DNA of 64,000 nucleotides from an uncultured Clostridia bacterium (GCA_934130975.1 CAKOYU010000007.1:1-64000); one strand, 5' to 3'; positions 11,054 to 20,820 are shown, counted from the stretch's first letter. Made by a program: numbers and translations. Notes: generated by a model not told the origin, from the sequence alone.

Positions 11054-11962
11054 ATGACATCAAAAGAAAAGTTACTTGGAGATTTATTCCGTGATGCAAT
11101 TTATACAGCCCGCTTAACAGCTGAATTTTTGGAAATTTTCAGCATAAAAATAGCTGAAAACTTTAGTTCCGACGAATTTTTGATTTTACAATTGGGTTCG
11201 CAATTGTATGAATCTGCACAAATACGGAAAAAGGCTGCAGATTACATGGAAATGCAATCAAAGATAAGTTCAGAAAACTATAAGCTTATCGAAAAGAAAT
11301 TTCCTGAAGTTGATTTTTGCTCTTTACAACGTTTTAAAAGTGCTCTTAGTGAGATTTATAAACGTTGTGAAAGAATCTTTGATGAAGGACGCTCACCAGA
11401 AATTCGAGATCTGGTTGCATCTAAAATCATTATCTTAGCTGAAGAAAGCCAGGAAACATTAAGTTATGAGTACAAAATAGTTTCTGAAACTATGAAACAT
11501 TTCTCTTATCTTAATACTCAAAAAAGCTTTCCGATTTCAGTGAATTTGGCTGGGCCGGACAAACTTGTAACAAAAAGCAATTTTTCTCAGGAAGAACATC
11601 CAAATATTTTACTTCCTGATGAAAAAACTATCATTCCAGGTTTATCAATTTTGGGTAAAGACTACATATCTCAACCCAAAACTCACGGTTATCAGGCTTT
11701 TCATAGTTCATATGAACTGATTTCAAAATCAAACTCTAAAAACAGAATATATTCTGAAATACAAGTTACAACAATATCGCAGGCGAATTATGAACCTGCT
11801 AATCATAACAAGTATAAGCAAAAAAGGAATAAAAAATGGGATGAAGTCTTTTATTTTGACGAGAGTAAAGTCCACATCAAAGGATATTATCCTAAGTTCG
11901 GAATTGATTATTCCGGTCTCATAGAACCCATGTATGTAACTGAAAAACCAAGATACAACTAA
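11054..11962 (+). CDS. Diverged RelA/SpoT-domain protein
   Basis: A 302-residue plus-strand gene with its own promoter and a strong terminator. The order of motifs follows the (p)ppGpp synthetase fold: a K-x3-SxIYKR-like helix, RDLVASKIIIL where synthetases have D-x-x-A-x-R-I-I, KDYISQPKTHGYQAFHSS, and SEIQVTT followed by NHNKYK. The Tyr and His of Y-Q-x-x-H and the Glu of E-I-Q are kept. The usual Arg after the A-x motif is Lys. There is no HD hydrolase, TGS or ACT domain, so it is a small or stand-alone synthetase-like protein. The bifunctional Rel is at 43326-45521. Activity (alarmone or tRNA-pyrophosphate toxin) is open. Confidence 0.65.
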   Translation: MTSKEKLLGDLFRDAIYTARLTAEFLEIFSIKIAENFSSDEFLILQLGSQLYESAQIRKKAADYMEMQSKISSENYKLIEKKFPEVDFCSLQRFKSALSEIYKRCERIFDEGRSPEIRDLVASKIIILAEESQETLSYEYKIVSETMKHFSYLNTQKSFPISVNLAGPDKLVTKSNFSQEEHPNILLPDEKTIIPGLSILGKDYISQPKTHGYQAFHSSYELISKSNSKNRIYSEIQVTTISQANYEPANHNKYKQKRNKKWDEVFYFDESKVHIKGYYPKFGIDYSGLIEPMYVTEKPRYN

Positions 11963-11970
11963 CATTGACA

Positions 11971-12000
11971 AACCCACCTGAGTCATTTCTCAGGTGGGTT
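11971..12000. terminator. Strong bidirectional terminator
   Basis: AACCCACCTGAG and CTCAGGTGGGTT form a perfect 12-bp stem with a 6-base loop, followed by CATTTTTT. It lies between convergent genes and can serve both. Confidence 0.9.
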
Positions 12001-12009
12001 CATTTTTTA

Positions 12010-12597
12010 TTATTTTATTTTACTTACAGCAAGTCCATCTCCAACTTCTAATATTTCAGTTTCAATACTAGGATTTTCTGTAACCTCTTTTATATATTCA
12101 CGCAAATTTCTAACAGCTGTACGTTGTTTGTGTTTGTTATAATCACTCATAACATAGCCTTTGTATAAAATATTATCAGCTAATATCACTCCTGTTGTTT
12201 TTATCATCCTTAACGCTTCTTTCAAGAAAAATGGATATTTTCCTTTTGCAGCATCTATAAATACAACATCATATTTTTCGTCTAATGTTGGTAATATTTC
12301 AACTGCATCTCCTTCATATATTTTTACTTTGTCTTCTACACCAACATTTTTTATATTTATTTTTGCTTCAGCAATTCTTTCTTCATCTCTTTCTATTGTA
12401 TCTATTCTTCCGCCTTCTTGTAAATATTCTGAAAAGCACATTGCAGAATATCCTACTGCTGTTCCTATTTCTAATATCTTTGTAGGTTTCACTTCTTTTA
12501 ATATTTTATCTACTACTTCTAATGTATCATCCATAATTATTGGAATATGTTCTTCTAATGCTTTCTGTTTTATTTTTTCTAATTCTTCTTTATTCAT
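12010..12597 (-). CDS. trmR: SAM-dependent O-methyltransferase, TrmR (YrrM)-like
   Basis: The ATG at 12597 has GGAAGG 11 bases before it; a longer GTG start at 12645 lacks a good site. The product of 195 residues has motif I LEIGTAVGYSA, the acidic TIERDEERI, and VVFIDAAKGKYPFF with a metal-binding Asp, followed by DNILYKG. This matches the catechol-OMT-like family; the Bacillus member YrrM/TrmR methylates 5-hydroxyuridine in tRNA. The assignment to TrmR rather than another family-3 O-methyltransferase is by resemblance. It follows typA. Confidence 0.7.
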   Translation of the reverse strand: MNKEELEKIKQKALEEHIPIIMDDTLEVVDKILKEVKPTKILEIGTAVGYSAMCFSEYLQEGGRIDTIERDEERIAEAKINIKNVGVEDKVKIYEGDAVEILPTLDEKYDVVFIDAAKGKYPFFLKEALRMIKTTGVILADNILYKGYVMSDYNKHKQRTAVRNLREYIKEVTENPSIETEILEVGDGLAVSKIK

Positions 12598-12657
12598 TTT
12601 AATTTCATCCCTTCCACAAAGTACAATTGTTTCTTTCTTTTTCACTCTTAAAATTAA

Positions 12658-12686
12658 TGCCAGTACTTAAAATAAATGTACTGGCA
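12658..12686 (-). terminator. Hairpin between typA and the methyltransferase
   Basis: TGCCAGTAC and GTACTGGCA form a 9-bp perfect stem with an 11-base loop; on the minus strand TTAATTTT follows. Confidence 0.55.
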
Positions 12687-12693
12687 ATTATAA

Positions 12694-14517
12694 TTATGCT
12701 TTATTAGCGTTTCTTGCTGCTCTTTCTCTTTCTTTATTATCTAATATTTTCTTTCTTAATCTAATTGATTTTGGTGTAACTTCAACAAGTTCATCATCTT
12801 GTATAAATTCAATAGCTTTTTCAAGTGACATTTGGATTGGTGGTACTAATCTTAAAGCATCATCAGAACCAGAAGCTCTTGTATTTGTTAAGTGTTTTTC
12901 TTTACATACATTTATAGCTAAATCTTCACTTCTTGAGTTTAATCCAACAATCATTCCTTCATATACGTCAACACCAGGACCGATAAATAATTCACCTTTG
13001 TCTTGAGCATTGTATAAGCCATATGTTATTGATGTTCCCTTTTCAAACGCTACAATTGTTCCTCTAACACGTGCAACTACTTCACCTTTGAATGGTTCAT
13101 ATGAATCAAATATGCTGTTCATAACTCCTTCACCTTTTGTATCTGTAAGGAATTCTGTTCTATATCCAATTAATCCTCTTGCTGGAATCTTGAATTCGAT
13201 TTTTGTATGTCCTGCTTCAGCTGGTTCCATATTAACCATTTCAGCTTTTCTTCTTCCTAGTTTTTCAATTACTGTTCCTACTGAATCATCTGGAATATTT
13301 ACAACTAATCTTTCAATTGGTTCACATTTTACACCATCAATTTCTTTAATGATTACTTTTGGTCTTGAAACTAAAAGTTCATATCCTTCTCTTCTCATTG
13401 TTTCAATTAATACTGATAAATGTAATTCTCCTCTTCCTGATACTACAAATGAATCAGGTGATGCTGTTTCTTCTACTCTTAAACTTACATTTCTGTCTAA
13501 TTCTTTAAATAATCTATCTCTCAAATGTCTTGATGTAATAAATTGTCCTTCTCTTCCTGCAAATGGTCCATTGTTTACACTAAATGTCATAGATACTGTT
13601 GGTTCGTCAATATCTACAAATGGTATTTTTTCTGGATTATTGAAGTCACAAATTGTATCTCCTATATGAATATTTGGCATACCTGAAACTTCTATAATAT
13701 CTCCTGCTGATACTTCATCAACTTCTACTTTGTTTAATCCCATATGTGTGTATACTTTTGCTATTTTACCTTGTGATATCTTATCATCTTTTTCACATAT
13801 ACTTACAGGCATTCCAACTTTTATTGTTCCTCTTTCTAATCTTCCTATAGCAATTCTTCCTACATAATCATCATAATCTATATTAGAAACTAACATTTGA
13901 GCTGGTCCTTCTTCATCACAATTAGGTGCTTTTATTGTTTCTATTATTGTTTCAAATAAACATGTTAAGTCTCCGTCTGGGTCCTCTAAATTTAATTTTG
14001 CTGTACCATTTTTTGCTGATGCATATACAACTGGAAAATCAAGTTGATCATCATTTGCATCTAATTCTATAAATAGTTCCATTACTTGGTCTAATACTTT
14101 TTGTGGTTCTGCTCCAGGTCTATCAATTTTGTTTATTACTACGATTGGTTGTAAATTCATTGCTAATGATTTTTTTAATACTTCTCTTGTTTGAGGCATT
14201 GCACCTTCAAATGCGTCAACTAACAAAAGTACTCCATCAACTGTTTTTAATACTCTTTCTACTTCTCCACCAAAATCAGCATGTCCAGGTGTATCAACTA
14301 TGTTGATTTTTACTCCATTAAACATTACTGCTGTATTTTTAGCAAGTATTGTTATTCCTCTTTCTTTTTCTTGATCATTAGAGTCCATTACTCTTTCTGC
14401 TACTTGTTCATTTTCTCTAAATACATGGCTTTGTCTTAACAAAGCATCTACTAATGTTGTTTTTCCATGGTCTACGTGTGCAATTATTGCAATATTTCTT
14501 ATTTTTTGATTATTCAT
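12694..14517 (-). CDS. typA: Ribosome-associated GTPase TypA/BipA
   Basis: A 607-residue translational GTPase of standard length. The P-loop is AHVDHGKT (13-20), switch I ends in RGITI (53-57), switch II is DTPGHADF (75-82) and the base-specificity motif is NKID. The C-terminal BipA-type region ([21 protein letters not shown]) separates it from EF-G and LepA. It binds the ribosome and aids assembly and growth under stress. It starts an apparent minus-strand run with the methyltransferase downstream. Confidence 0.97.
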   Translation of the reverse strand: MNNQKIRNIAIIAHVDHGKTTLVDALLRQSHVFRENEQVAERVMDSNDQEKERGITILAKNTAVMFNGVKINIVDTPGHADFGGEVERVLKTVDGVLLLVDAFEGAMPQTREVLKKSLAMNLQPIVVINKIDRPGAEPQKVLDQVMELFIELDANDDQLDFPVVYASAKNGTAKLNLEDPDGDLTCLFETIIETIKAPNCDEEGPAQMLVSNIDYDDYVGRIAIGRLERGTIKVGMPVSICEKDDKISQGKIAKVYTHMGLNKVEVDEVSAGDIIEVSGMPNIHIGDTICDFNNPEKIPFVDIDEPTVSMTFSVNNGPFAGREGQFITSRHLRDRLFKELDRNVSLRVEETASPDSFVVSGRGELHLSVLIETMRREGYELLVSRPKVIIKEIDGVKCEPIERLVVNIPDDSVGTVIEKLGRRKAEMVNMEPAEAGHTKIEFKIPARGLIGYRTEFLTDTKGEGVMNSIFDSYEPFKGEVVARVRGTIVAFEKGTSITYGLYNAQDKGELFIGPGVDVYEGMIVGLNSRSEDLAINVCKEKHLTNTRASGSDDALRLVPPIQMSLEKAIEFIQDDELVEVTPKSIRLRKKILDNKERERAARNANKA

Positions 14518-14538
14518 TTTCTTATTCTCTCCCTTTTT

Positions 14539-15126
14539 CTATTTTGCTAATTCTAATATTTTTTCCATTATTTCTTCTGTAATTTCATCTAATTCATCTT
14601 TACTTCTATTGCTGAAATCCATTGGTTCTCCGTATCTTATTGTCATTTTATCAAATGGCTTTTCTCCTCCTGTTATTCCTACTGGAATAACTCTTGCACC
14701 TGTCTTTACAGCAAAAAATGCTGCTCCATCTTTTGTTTTTTCTCCTTTTTCTACTCCATTTCTAGTACCTTCTGGAAATAGTGCTATACTTTCTCCATTT
14801 TTTAATGCTTTAAGTGTTGTTTTTAATGCAGATATATCTTTAGAATCCCTTTTAACATATATTCCATCAAATACAACTCCTAAGAATGCAAAAAATGGAT
14901 TTTTACGAAGTTCTTCTTTTGCTAAAAATCTTACATGTCTTTTTGCTGTAACAACCATTAATGGTGGGTCATTATATGTTCTATGATTTCCACAATAAAT
15001 TAGTGGCTCTTTTTTGTCTTTCGGAATGTTTTCAGTTCCTATAACTTTTACTCTATGTACAACTATAAAATATAAACGTATTGCTCCTCTAACTATAGCT
15101 CTTATTATTTGTTTAAATATCATCAT
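14539..15126 (-). CDS. plsC: 1-acyl-sn-glycerol-3-phosphate acyltransferase
   Basis: A 195-residue PlsC-type protein. The catalytic H-x4-D is H48-R-T-Y-N-D53 in GNHRTYND, and the substrate-binding FPEGTR is at 117-122. It moves an acyl chain to lysophosphatidic acid to make phosphatidic acid. A hydrophobic N-terminal stretch (about 10-25) is a likely membrane association site. It lies 21 bases upstream of typA and 18 bases downstream of the ATPase gene, so the three probably form an operon. Confidence 0.9.
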   Translation of the reverse strand: MMIFKQIIRAIVRGAIRLYFIVVHRVKVIGTENIPKDKKEPLIYCGNHRTYNDPPLMVVTAKRHVRFLAKEELRKNPFFAFLGVVFDGIYVKRDSKDISALKTTLKALKNGESIALFPEGTRNGVEKGEKTKDGAAFFAVKTGARVIPVGITGGEKPFDKMTIRYGEPMDFSNRSKDELDEITEEIMEKILELAK

Positions 15127-15144
15127 TTGCGCTACCTCTTTCTT

Positions 15145-15984
15145 TTAATCTTGTCCTGGTACATATATACCTTTTGCTACCACATCAAGTGCTATAACAT
15201 TCATTGCTGTCAACTTTTCAATTTCTTTTCTTGCTTTTGTTTTAAATTCTTTAAGTGTTTCTTGAATATTGCATCCATACATTACAGAAACCTCCATATA
15301 TATTGTTGGCCCTGCTTCAGTACTTGTTACTCTTGTTCTTATTACTTTATATATTTCTGGCATTTTTTCTGCTAGATATTCCATTATTTGCCTAAATACT
15401 GTATCAGAAATTGTAAATCTTCCTAAATAACTAAATGTTGGTCTTATTATTGTTTTTTCTGATATATATGGTTTTTGCCCCTTTCCTTTTGATTTAAATA
15501 TTTGCAATGGGTCAAGTAAATATCCTGAAAAGTCTTTTTTTAGTTCAAATGTTGGCACTGGTATTACATGTTTTCCTTCTGTAACACGAATATTTCGAGC
15601 TGTTTGCATTTCTTCTTCTGTTGCAACTTCGTTTATATATGTTATATGTGATACTTCTGGTAATCCTAAATTTGCTGCTATTTTTTGTACCATTCCATCT
15701 GATGTTCCAAGTATTAATATTTTGTTTGGCTTATATTTTTTTATTGCTTTTTCTATTGGCTTTTTTTCATCATCTTCATAAAATAATGCATGTTTTACTG
15801 TTTCTATTTTTGTTGGTGCTTTTTTTGCCGAAACACCAGCTATTATTTCATTATCTTTTATTAATAATCCATCATCTATTATGAAATGTATATCTTTTTC
15901 ACTTGCTACCATCTGTGCTCTATAGCTTTTTCCTGTTCCTGATGGTCCTACAAATGCATATACTTCTACTTTTTCAAATGACAT
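15145..15984 (-). CDS. P-loop ATPase fused to an Asp23-like domain
   Basis: A 279-residue protein. The Walker A motif is GPSGTGKS (13-20) at the very N-terminus, with FIIDDG soon after. A middle domain holds LILGTSDGMVQKI. The C-terminal 95 residues (ending in DVVAKGIYVPGQD) have an Asp23/Gls24-like look: an alternating segment, then helix RKEIEKLTAMNV. I know this architecture as a conserved uncharacterised Clostridia protein. The nucleotide-binding part suggests a kinase or NTPase, but no substrate motif is seen. Confidence 0.6.
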   Translation of the reverse strand: MSFEKVEVYAFVGPSGTGKSYRAQMVASEKDIHFIIDDGLLIKDNEIIAGVSAKKAPTKIETVKHALFYEDDEKKPIEKAIKKYKPNKILILGTSDGMVQKIAANLGLPEVSHITYINEVATEEEMQTARNIRVTEGKHVIPVPTFELKKDFSGYLLDPLQIFKSKGKGQKPYISEKTIIRPTFSYLGRFTISDTVFRQIMEYLAEKMPEIYKVIRTRVTSTEAGPTIYMEVSVMYGCNIQETLKEFKTKARKEIEKLTAMNVIALDVVAKGIYVPGQD

Positions 15985-16008
15985 ATTTTTCTCCCTTTAC
16001 TTAGATAA

Positions 16009-16028
16009 AGGCACGATAATTCGTGCCT
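16009..16028 (-). terminator. Hairpin after the glycosyltransferase gene
   Basis: AGGCACG and CGTGCCT form a 7-bp stem with a 6-base loop, followed on the minus strand by TTATCT. Confidence 0.5.
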
Positions 16029-16045
16029 CACGTTTTCCGTGTAAT

Positions 16046-17302
16046 CTATATTTTTTCTGGAACTTCTTCTCCTTCTGAAACTTCTGCAATTTTAATGTCT
16101 CTAACATGTTCGATTTTCTCCCATGTTGTTTCTCTTTTAAATAAACATTTGATATTTATTATTACCCATGTTCCCATAAATAATGGATAATATAATAATC
16201 CTTTTAGCATTGGTTTTATTGGTTTTCTGTCTAATGCCATTGCAACTACTGCTGTTCCTATTGGTAACAATAATGTTGGTACTAGATATCTTAATATATT
16301 TATTGCAAATTCTAAATTTGTCATTGATTGTGCTGCATACATTGCGCAGTTTATAAATAATACTAACATTGTTATTACTAACATTGGTGTTGTTCCTACT
16401 ATATATAAGAACCCATCAAATGTTACTAATGATCTATGCTCTTTTACACTATTAAATAGTTCTCCTGTATATCTTTTCATACATTGCATATGTCCAACTG
16501 TCCATCTGCTTCTTTGTGACCATGATTGTTTAAATGATGTTGGTTGTTCATCATATACTATCGCATCTGTTGCCCAACCTAATTTTTTACCTTTTATAAT
16601 TCTTTTTAGTGAAAATTCAATATCTTCTGTTAATGTTTCTGTTTGCCATCCATCTGGTTTTACTACATCAAATCTTACCATGAATCCTGTTCCATTTAAT
16701 AATGTTGATAATCCTACATTATATCTTGCTAAATGATATAATCTGTGCATTGTCCAATAGAATAATGCATATCCGGCAGTTATCCAGTTGTCTGTTGGAT
16801 TTTTAATATCTCTATATCCTTGAACTACATCTTCTCCTTGACATAGTTTTTTATTCATATTTACTATGAAGTCTTTGTCTACTATATTATCTGCATCAAA
16901 TACGAAAAATGCATCATAATCTGCGTTTTCTTCTATTTTTTGTTTTAGAAACCATTGTAATGCATAACCTTTTGTTTTGTGTTCTGGGTCAAATCTTTCT
17001 AATACTATTGCTCCTGCTCTTCTTGCAACATTTGCTGTGTTGTCTGTACAGTTATCTGCAATTACATATATATCATATAAGTCTTTATCATATGTCTGAT
17101 TTTTTAAACTTTCTATTAAATTTGATACTACTCTTTCTTCGTTATGTGCTGGTATTATTGCCATAAATTTGTGTTTTTTGTTTGTTAAATATGGTTTATC
17201 TTTTAATTTTATTAGTGAACACAAACTAATTGCTGTTTGATAACACCAGTATGCTGTTAAAATATAAACTAAAACTTGTTTTAGTATATACAAATACTCC
17301 AT
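16046..17302 (-). CDS. Membrane-embedded family 2 glycosyltransferase
   Basis: A 418-residue GT2 enzyme. A hydrophobic N-terminal segment (about 5-30) is followed by the catalytic domain: PAHNEE (51-56), the D-x-D in VFDADN (136-138), TEDIEF (225-230) and QRSRW (263-267), the Q-x-x-R-W signature of processive enzymes. Four hydrophobic segments follow between about 295 and 385. The pattern resembles chitin/hyaluronan/PNAG-type synthases that make and extrude a polysaccharide or transfer to lipid. No polysaccharide genes are adjacent, so the product is unknown. Confidence 0.8.
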   Translation of the reverse strand: MEYLYILKQVLVYILTAYWCYQTAISLCSLIKLKDKPYLTNKKHKFMAIIPAHNEERVVSNLIESLKNQTYDKDLYDIYVIADNCTDNTANVARRAGAIVLERFDPEHKTKGYALQWFLKQKIEENADYDAFFVFDADNIVDKDFIVNMNKKLCQGEDVVQGYRDIKNPTDNWITAGYALFYWTMHRLYHLARYNVGLSTLLNGTGFMVRFDVVKPDGWQTETLTEDIEFSLKRIIKGKKLGWATDAIVYDEQPTSFKQSWSQRSRWTVGHMQCMKRYTGELFNSVKEHRSLVTFDGFLYIVGTTPMLVITMLVLFINCAMYAAQSMTNLEFAINILRYLVPTLLLPIGTAVVAMALDRKPIKPMLKGLLYYPLFMGTWVIINIKCLFKRETTWEKIEHVRDIKIAEVSEGEEVPEKI

Positions 17303-17502
17303 TTTTTACCTCTCTCTTTTCTTTTTTATTCTTTTTTGCATCTGTGTTTTTTAGCGTCTTTTGTGGATTTTATATTATATTTTATTTTTCCACCTTTTAT
17401 ATTATACTATTATTTAGTTTTTTTTGCAATATTTTTGGTAAAATTTTCTTAATTTATGCTACTGTCTAATTTCAATTCACAATTCTTTAAAATTATATAA
17501 TG

Positions 17503-17653
17503 TTTTTAAATTTATAATATATTGTTTTTTATACCTTGCTGTCGCAATCTTCATATTAAATTTTAGTATGTAGATTGCTCCATATCGCACTCGCATATGC
17601 TCGTTTAATCGCTTACGCGGTATTGCAAAACAATATATTATAAATTTTAAAAA
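17503..17653. repeat. 150-bp structured intergenic repeat, copy 1
   Basis: Long inverted ends (TTTTTAAATTTATAATATATTG and its near-complement) enclose GCAATCT-CATA...TATG-AGATTGC and a second stem TATCGC...GCGGTA. It shares the 110-base core with copies at 30813-30965 and 33189-33338. It fills most of the 409-base gap between the glycosyltransferase start and the ABC permease end. No open frame. Confidence 0.85.
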
Positions 17654-17711
17654 TATGTTTAATGCTTTTCATAATTATTCTAAAAGTATTAAAATAGCAT
17701 TTATACAGTAT

Positions 17712-19127
17712 TTAAATTATATCTCTTTTATTAAAACTATCGTACATAGTCACAAACATAAGAATTGCACATACACCTAGCACAGCTATAGAAAATCCTA
17801 AAGACGTTGTCGTTGTATTTTCTAAACCTGTTGATAGCATACTCTTAAAATTTGGGAAAATTTTATCTGCAATATTCAAATTATTAAATGGTATTATCTT
17901 TATCCAATCTTTCTTTATATAAGAATTTATTATTATCATAGCTATACTATTTCCCATATATGTAGCAATGCTCAAGCCTAATGATAAAGACGTATTTCTA
18001 GTTATAACAGAAAGCATTAATGCAAATATTGCAAATATTATTACTGGAATTAGTTTTGCAAAATAATATTCTATTATAAATAATGTATTTCCTATTTTCT
18101 CTACATTTCCATTTTTAACAAAAATATATTCATATCCTTCTGTATCAAAAAATATATTTGCACAGATTATACTTAGTATTGACATTATTAATGTTATTAC
18201 TACTAAATAAAATATTATTGATAGTATTTTGGCAGTTAATATTTTCCATCTTTTATTTGGTGTTAATGCCCAAAATTTTATTGTTCCTGTAGAAACTTCT
18301 GATGATATTGCGCCTCCTGCTACAATCATTGCAAATATAGCAATTAATGTTATTACAAAACTTGAAGTTAACGATTCAAACATCATTCTATAATTTGTTG
18401 TTGTTGAATAGTCTTCATTCACTATATTATTTTCAATTTTGTATATATTTATTTTTATATCATCTTCATATTCTTTTCTCTGTTCTGCAGTTAGAACTCT
18501 ATTACTTTGATAGTCAATTCCTGTTCTTATACTTTTTTGTTCATTTTTAATTTTATACAAATATCCTTCTTTTGAATCTCTTATAACCTCTTCATTTCCT
18601 ACATTTCCTATTTGATATTTATAGCGTAAATCTAAAATTTGAATATTATCATCATATTCTTGCTGTGTTATTTCTTTTTGATTTAACTTCTGTTTTTCAC
18701 TTTCTTTTTCATAATTTATATAACCTTCAAAATTATTATCTAATACTATATTTAGTAATTTTTCATCCATGTTTTCTTCTAAACTATTTAATACTGTATT
18801 TTTCCAATTAACAGAATATACACTAATATTATTTTGTAATCTAACTTCAGCAATTTTTATTTTATTTTGAATGTCATTTTTTTCACTTTGCAGTAAATCC
18901 GGTTCTTTTAATTGTTCCTTATATGAATTTATATCTTCTTCTACTCCTTCTTTCCAAGTGCTTGCATATTGAATTACTGAGTCACTATTTTCATCCATAT
19001 GTTGTAAGACTTTTGTCAATCCTAATCCAGCAACAAGTGCTAATATAATAAGAATTATTGCTAATTTAGTTGAAAACTTTTTCCACGTTTTTATGTTTTC
19101 ATCTATAAATAATTTAAATATTTTCAT
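17712..19127 (-). CDS. ABC transporter permease
   Basis: The start at 19127 follows AAAGGAGG; an earlier in-frame Met overlaps the ATPase gene. The 471-residue protein has an N-terminal transmembrane segment (about 20-40), a large extracytoplasmic domain of about 190 residues rich in Lys/Glu, and then five or so membrane segments with the pattern GGAISSEVSTGTIKFWALTP typical of ABC-2 permeases. It ends NKRDII, also typical. With the ATPase just upstream it forms an exporter. Cargo unknown. Confidence 0.8.
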   Translation of the reverse strand: MKIFKLFIDENIKTWKKFSTKLAIILIILALVAGLGLTKVLQHMDENSDSVIQYASTWKEGVEEDINSYKEQLKEPDLLQSEKNDIQNKIKIAEVRLQNNISVYSVNWKNTVLNSLEENMDEKLLNIVLDNNFEGYINYEKESEKQKLNQKEITQQEYDDNIQILDLRYKYQIGNVGNEEVIRDSKEGYLYKIKNEQKSIRTGIDYQSNRVLTAEQRKEYEDDIKINIYKIENNIVNEDYSTTTNYRMMFESLTSSFVITLIAIFAMIVAGGAISSEVSTGTIKFWALTPNKRWKILTAKILSIIFYLVVITLIMSILSIICANIFFDTEGYEYIFVKNGNVEKIGNTLFIIEYYFAKLIPVIIFAIFALMLSVITRNTSLSLGLSIATYMGNSIAMIIINSYIKKDWIKIIPFNNLNIADKIFPNFKSMLSTGLENTTTTSLGFSIAVLGVCAILMFVTMYDSFNKRDII

Positions 19128-19128
19128 G

Positions 19129-20043
19129 TTACTTTCCTCCTTTTGTTGCATCAAAGAATATATCTTCTAAAGAATGCTCTTTTGGTATTACTGCCTTTAT
19201 TTCTACATCTGCAACTGCTAATTCTTTTATTACTTGTGGCAATTTATTTGCTGGAAGTGCAATTGTTATATTTTTATTATTTATTTTTGTATCTATTTGA
19301 AATTTATCTTTAATAATGTTTTGTGCCTTTTCTAAATAATTTACTTTGATTTCTACTGTTTCTATAACTTCTTCATCATTGTCTGCATTTGTAATATTTT
19401 CAGTTTTAACTATTTTTCCATTATCAAGTACAGCTACTTTGTCACACATTAACTGCATTTCTGATAATATATGTGATGACACAAATACAGCTACACCTTC
19501 TTTATGTGAAATTTCTTTTAAAATATCTCTTAATTTTTTTATTCCTGCAGGATCTAATCCATTTGTTGGTTCATCTAAAATCAAAACTTTTGGTTTATGT
19601 AATAGTGTCAAAGCAAGACCTAATCTTTGTTTCATTCCTAATGAATATTTTCCTACTTTATCTTTTTCTCTTCCTTTTAGTTCTACTAATTCTAAAACTT
19701 CTTCAATTCTTTTTTCATCTATATTTCTAATTCTTGCATGCAATCTTAAGTTATCAATTCCTGACATATATTTGTATAAATCTGGATTTTCTACTATCGC
19801 TCCTATACATTCCATTGCTTTTTCAAATTCTTTAGTTGTGTCATATCCATTTACTTTTATTTCGCCAGAATCACTGCTTATCAATTTTAAAATCATTTTT
19901 ATTGTAGTTGTTTTTCCTGAACCATTTGGTCCTAAAAATCCATAAATTTCTCCCTCTTGAACTTCTAAATTTAAATTATCAATAATTTTTCTTTTTCCAA
20001 AAGATTTACTTACATTTTTTAATTCTAATACTGTTTTCCCCAT
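19129..20043 (-). CDS. ABC transporter ATP-binding protein
   Basis: A 304-residue ATPase. Walker A is GPNGSGKT (38-45), the signature YSLGMKQR (133-140) and Walker B LILDEPT (154-160), followed by a switch His in FVSSHIL. The C-terminal extension of about 80 residues is usual for CcmA/BcrA-like exporters of the ABC-2 group. It is one base from the permease gene and clearly co-transcribed. Antimicrobial peptide or lipid export is possible but not shown. Confidence 0.9.
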   Translation of the reverse strand: MGKTVLELKNVSKSFGKRKIIDNLNLEVQEGEIYGFLGPNGSGKTTTIKMILKLISSDSGEIKVNGYDTTKEFEKAMECIGAIVENPDLYKYMSGIDNLRLHARIRNIDEKRIEEVLELVELKGREKDKVGKYSLGMKQRLGLALTLLHKPKVLILDEPTNGLDPAGIKKLRDILKEISHKEGVAVFVSSHILSEMQLMCDKVAVLDNGKIVKTENITNADNDEEVIETVEIKVNYLEKAQNIIKDKFQIDTKINNKNITIALPANKLPQVIKELAVADVEIKAVIPKEHSLEDIFFDATKGGK

Positions 20044-20114
20044 TATTATCCTCCTTTTCTTTTCATACTTTTGTTGACCTTTTCTATTTATTTTAATTAA
20101 AAATTTTTAAAGTT

Positions 20115-20726
20115 TTAATACATAACATTTTCTCTAACACCATTATAATAATTAGGATTATCAGCAAATTGCAAATTAGCATAAACAACTTTCCAATTAC
20201 CATCAACTTTCTTTAAAATTATTTCGTCTTCGTTTACAGATAATTCATTACTTTTTGTGTATTCTTTATTTCCATCAGAAGTTTTTACAATTTCCTCTAT
20301 ATTATCTTCTAGCATTACAGTCACTTGATTATTTTCAAATTGATAACTACTAATTTTTTGGATTCTTCTAGATAATTTAGTTCTTACTTGTAAAACATCA
20401 TATCCGCTTTTTAAATTATATTCTAAATTCTTTTGTTGTATATTTATGGCTTCTGGATTATCTATCATAAAATTTGTCAAGTCCTTTTTCATTTGTCTTA
20501 TATAATCTTCCACTTTTTCTTCAGGAATTTCATTTTGAAGTGTTTGTAGCTCTTCTGGTAATACAGCATATTTATCAGTAAAAGCAATAAACTCCTCACA
20601 TGCTTTTTTTATATCTGGTTTATCTTTATCTCTTTGTTTTTCTAAATTAACAAAATATATAATTAGTATCACTAATACTAATATAGTTAAAATTAATCCC
20701 TTATTTATTTTCTTTAAAATTTTCAT
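20115..20726 (-). CDS. Membrane-anchored hypothetical protein
   Basis: A 203-residue protein with one N-terminal hydrophobic segment (about 11-28, LILTILVLVILIIYFV) after a Lys-rich start, so it is anchored with the bulk outside. There is no lipobox Cys. The extracellular part is mainly helical, then beta-rich toward VDGNWKVVYANLQF, a shape seen in NTF2-like/Mce-like domains. It lies 71 bases upstream of the ABC ATPase on the same strand and may belong to the exporter operon. Confidence 0.55.
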   Translation of the reverse strand: MKILKKINKGLILTILVLVILIIYFVNLEKQRDKDKPDIKKACEEFIAFTDKYAVLPEELQTLQNEIPEEKVEDYIRQMKKDLTNFMIDNPEAINIQQKNLEYNLKSGYDVLQVRTKLSRRIQKISSYQFENNQVTVMLEDNIEEIVKTSDGNKEYTKSNELSVNEDEIILKKVDGNWKVVYANLQFADNPNYYNGVRENVMY

Positions 20727-20765
20727 TTTTTATTCCTCCTTCTCTTTGCATTTGCGCATTTTGCA

Positions 20766-20820
20766 CATTTGGGACCGGTTCTGTTTTGCTCACTGCACAT
20801 TTGGGACCGGTTCTGTTTTG
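20766..20820 (-). repeat. ACCGGT repeat dimer, site 1
   Basis: Two identical 23-base units (minus strand CAAAACAGAACCGGTCCC plus AAATG) at 20798-20820 and 20766-20788, with period 32. The same dimer with nearly the same spacer is at 53640-53694. It lies downstream of the DUF4116 gene, in the same orientation as that gene. Confidence 0.85.

Noticed and set aside
13010..13669. 219-residue plus-strand frame inside typA
   Set aside because: Shadow of typA in the reverse strand; codon pattern and length match the strong minus-strand gene only.
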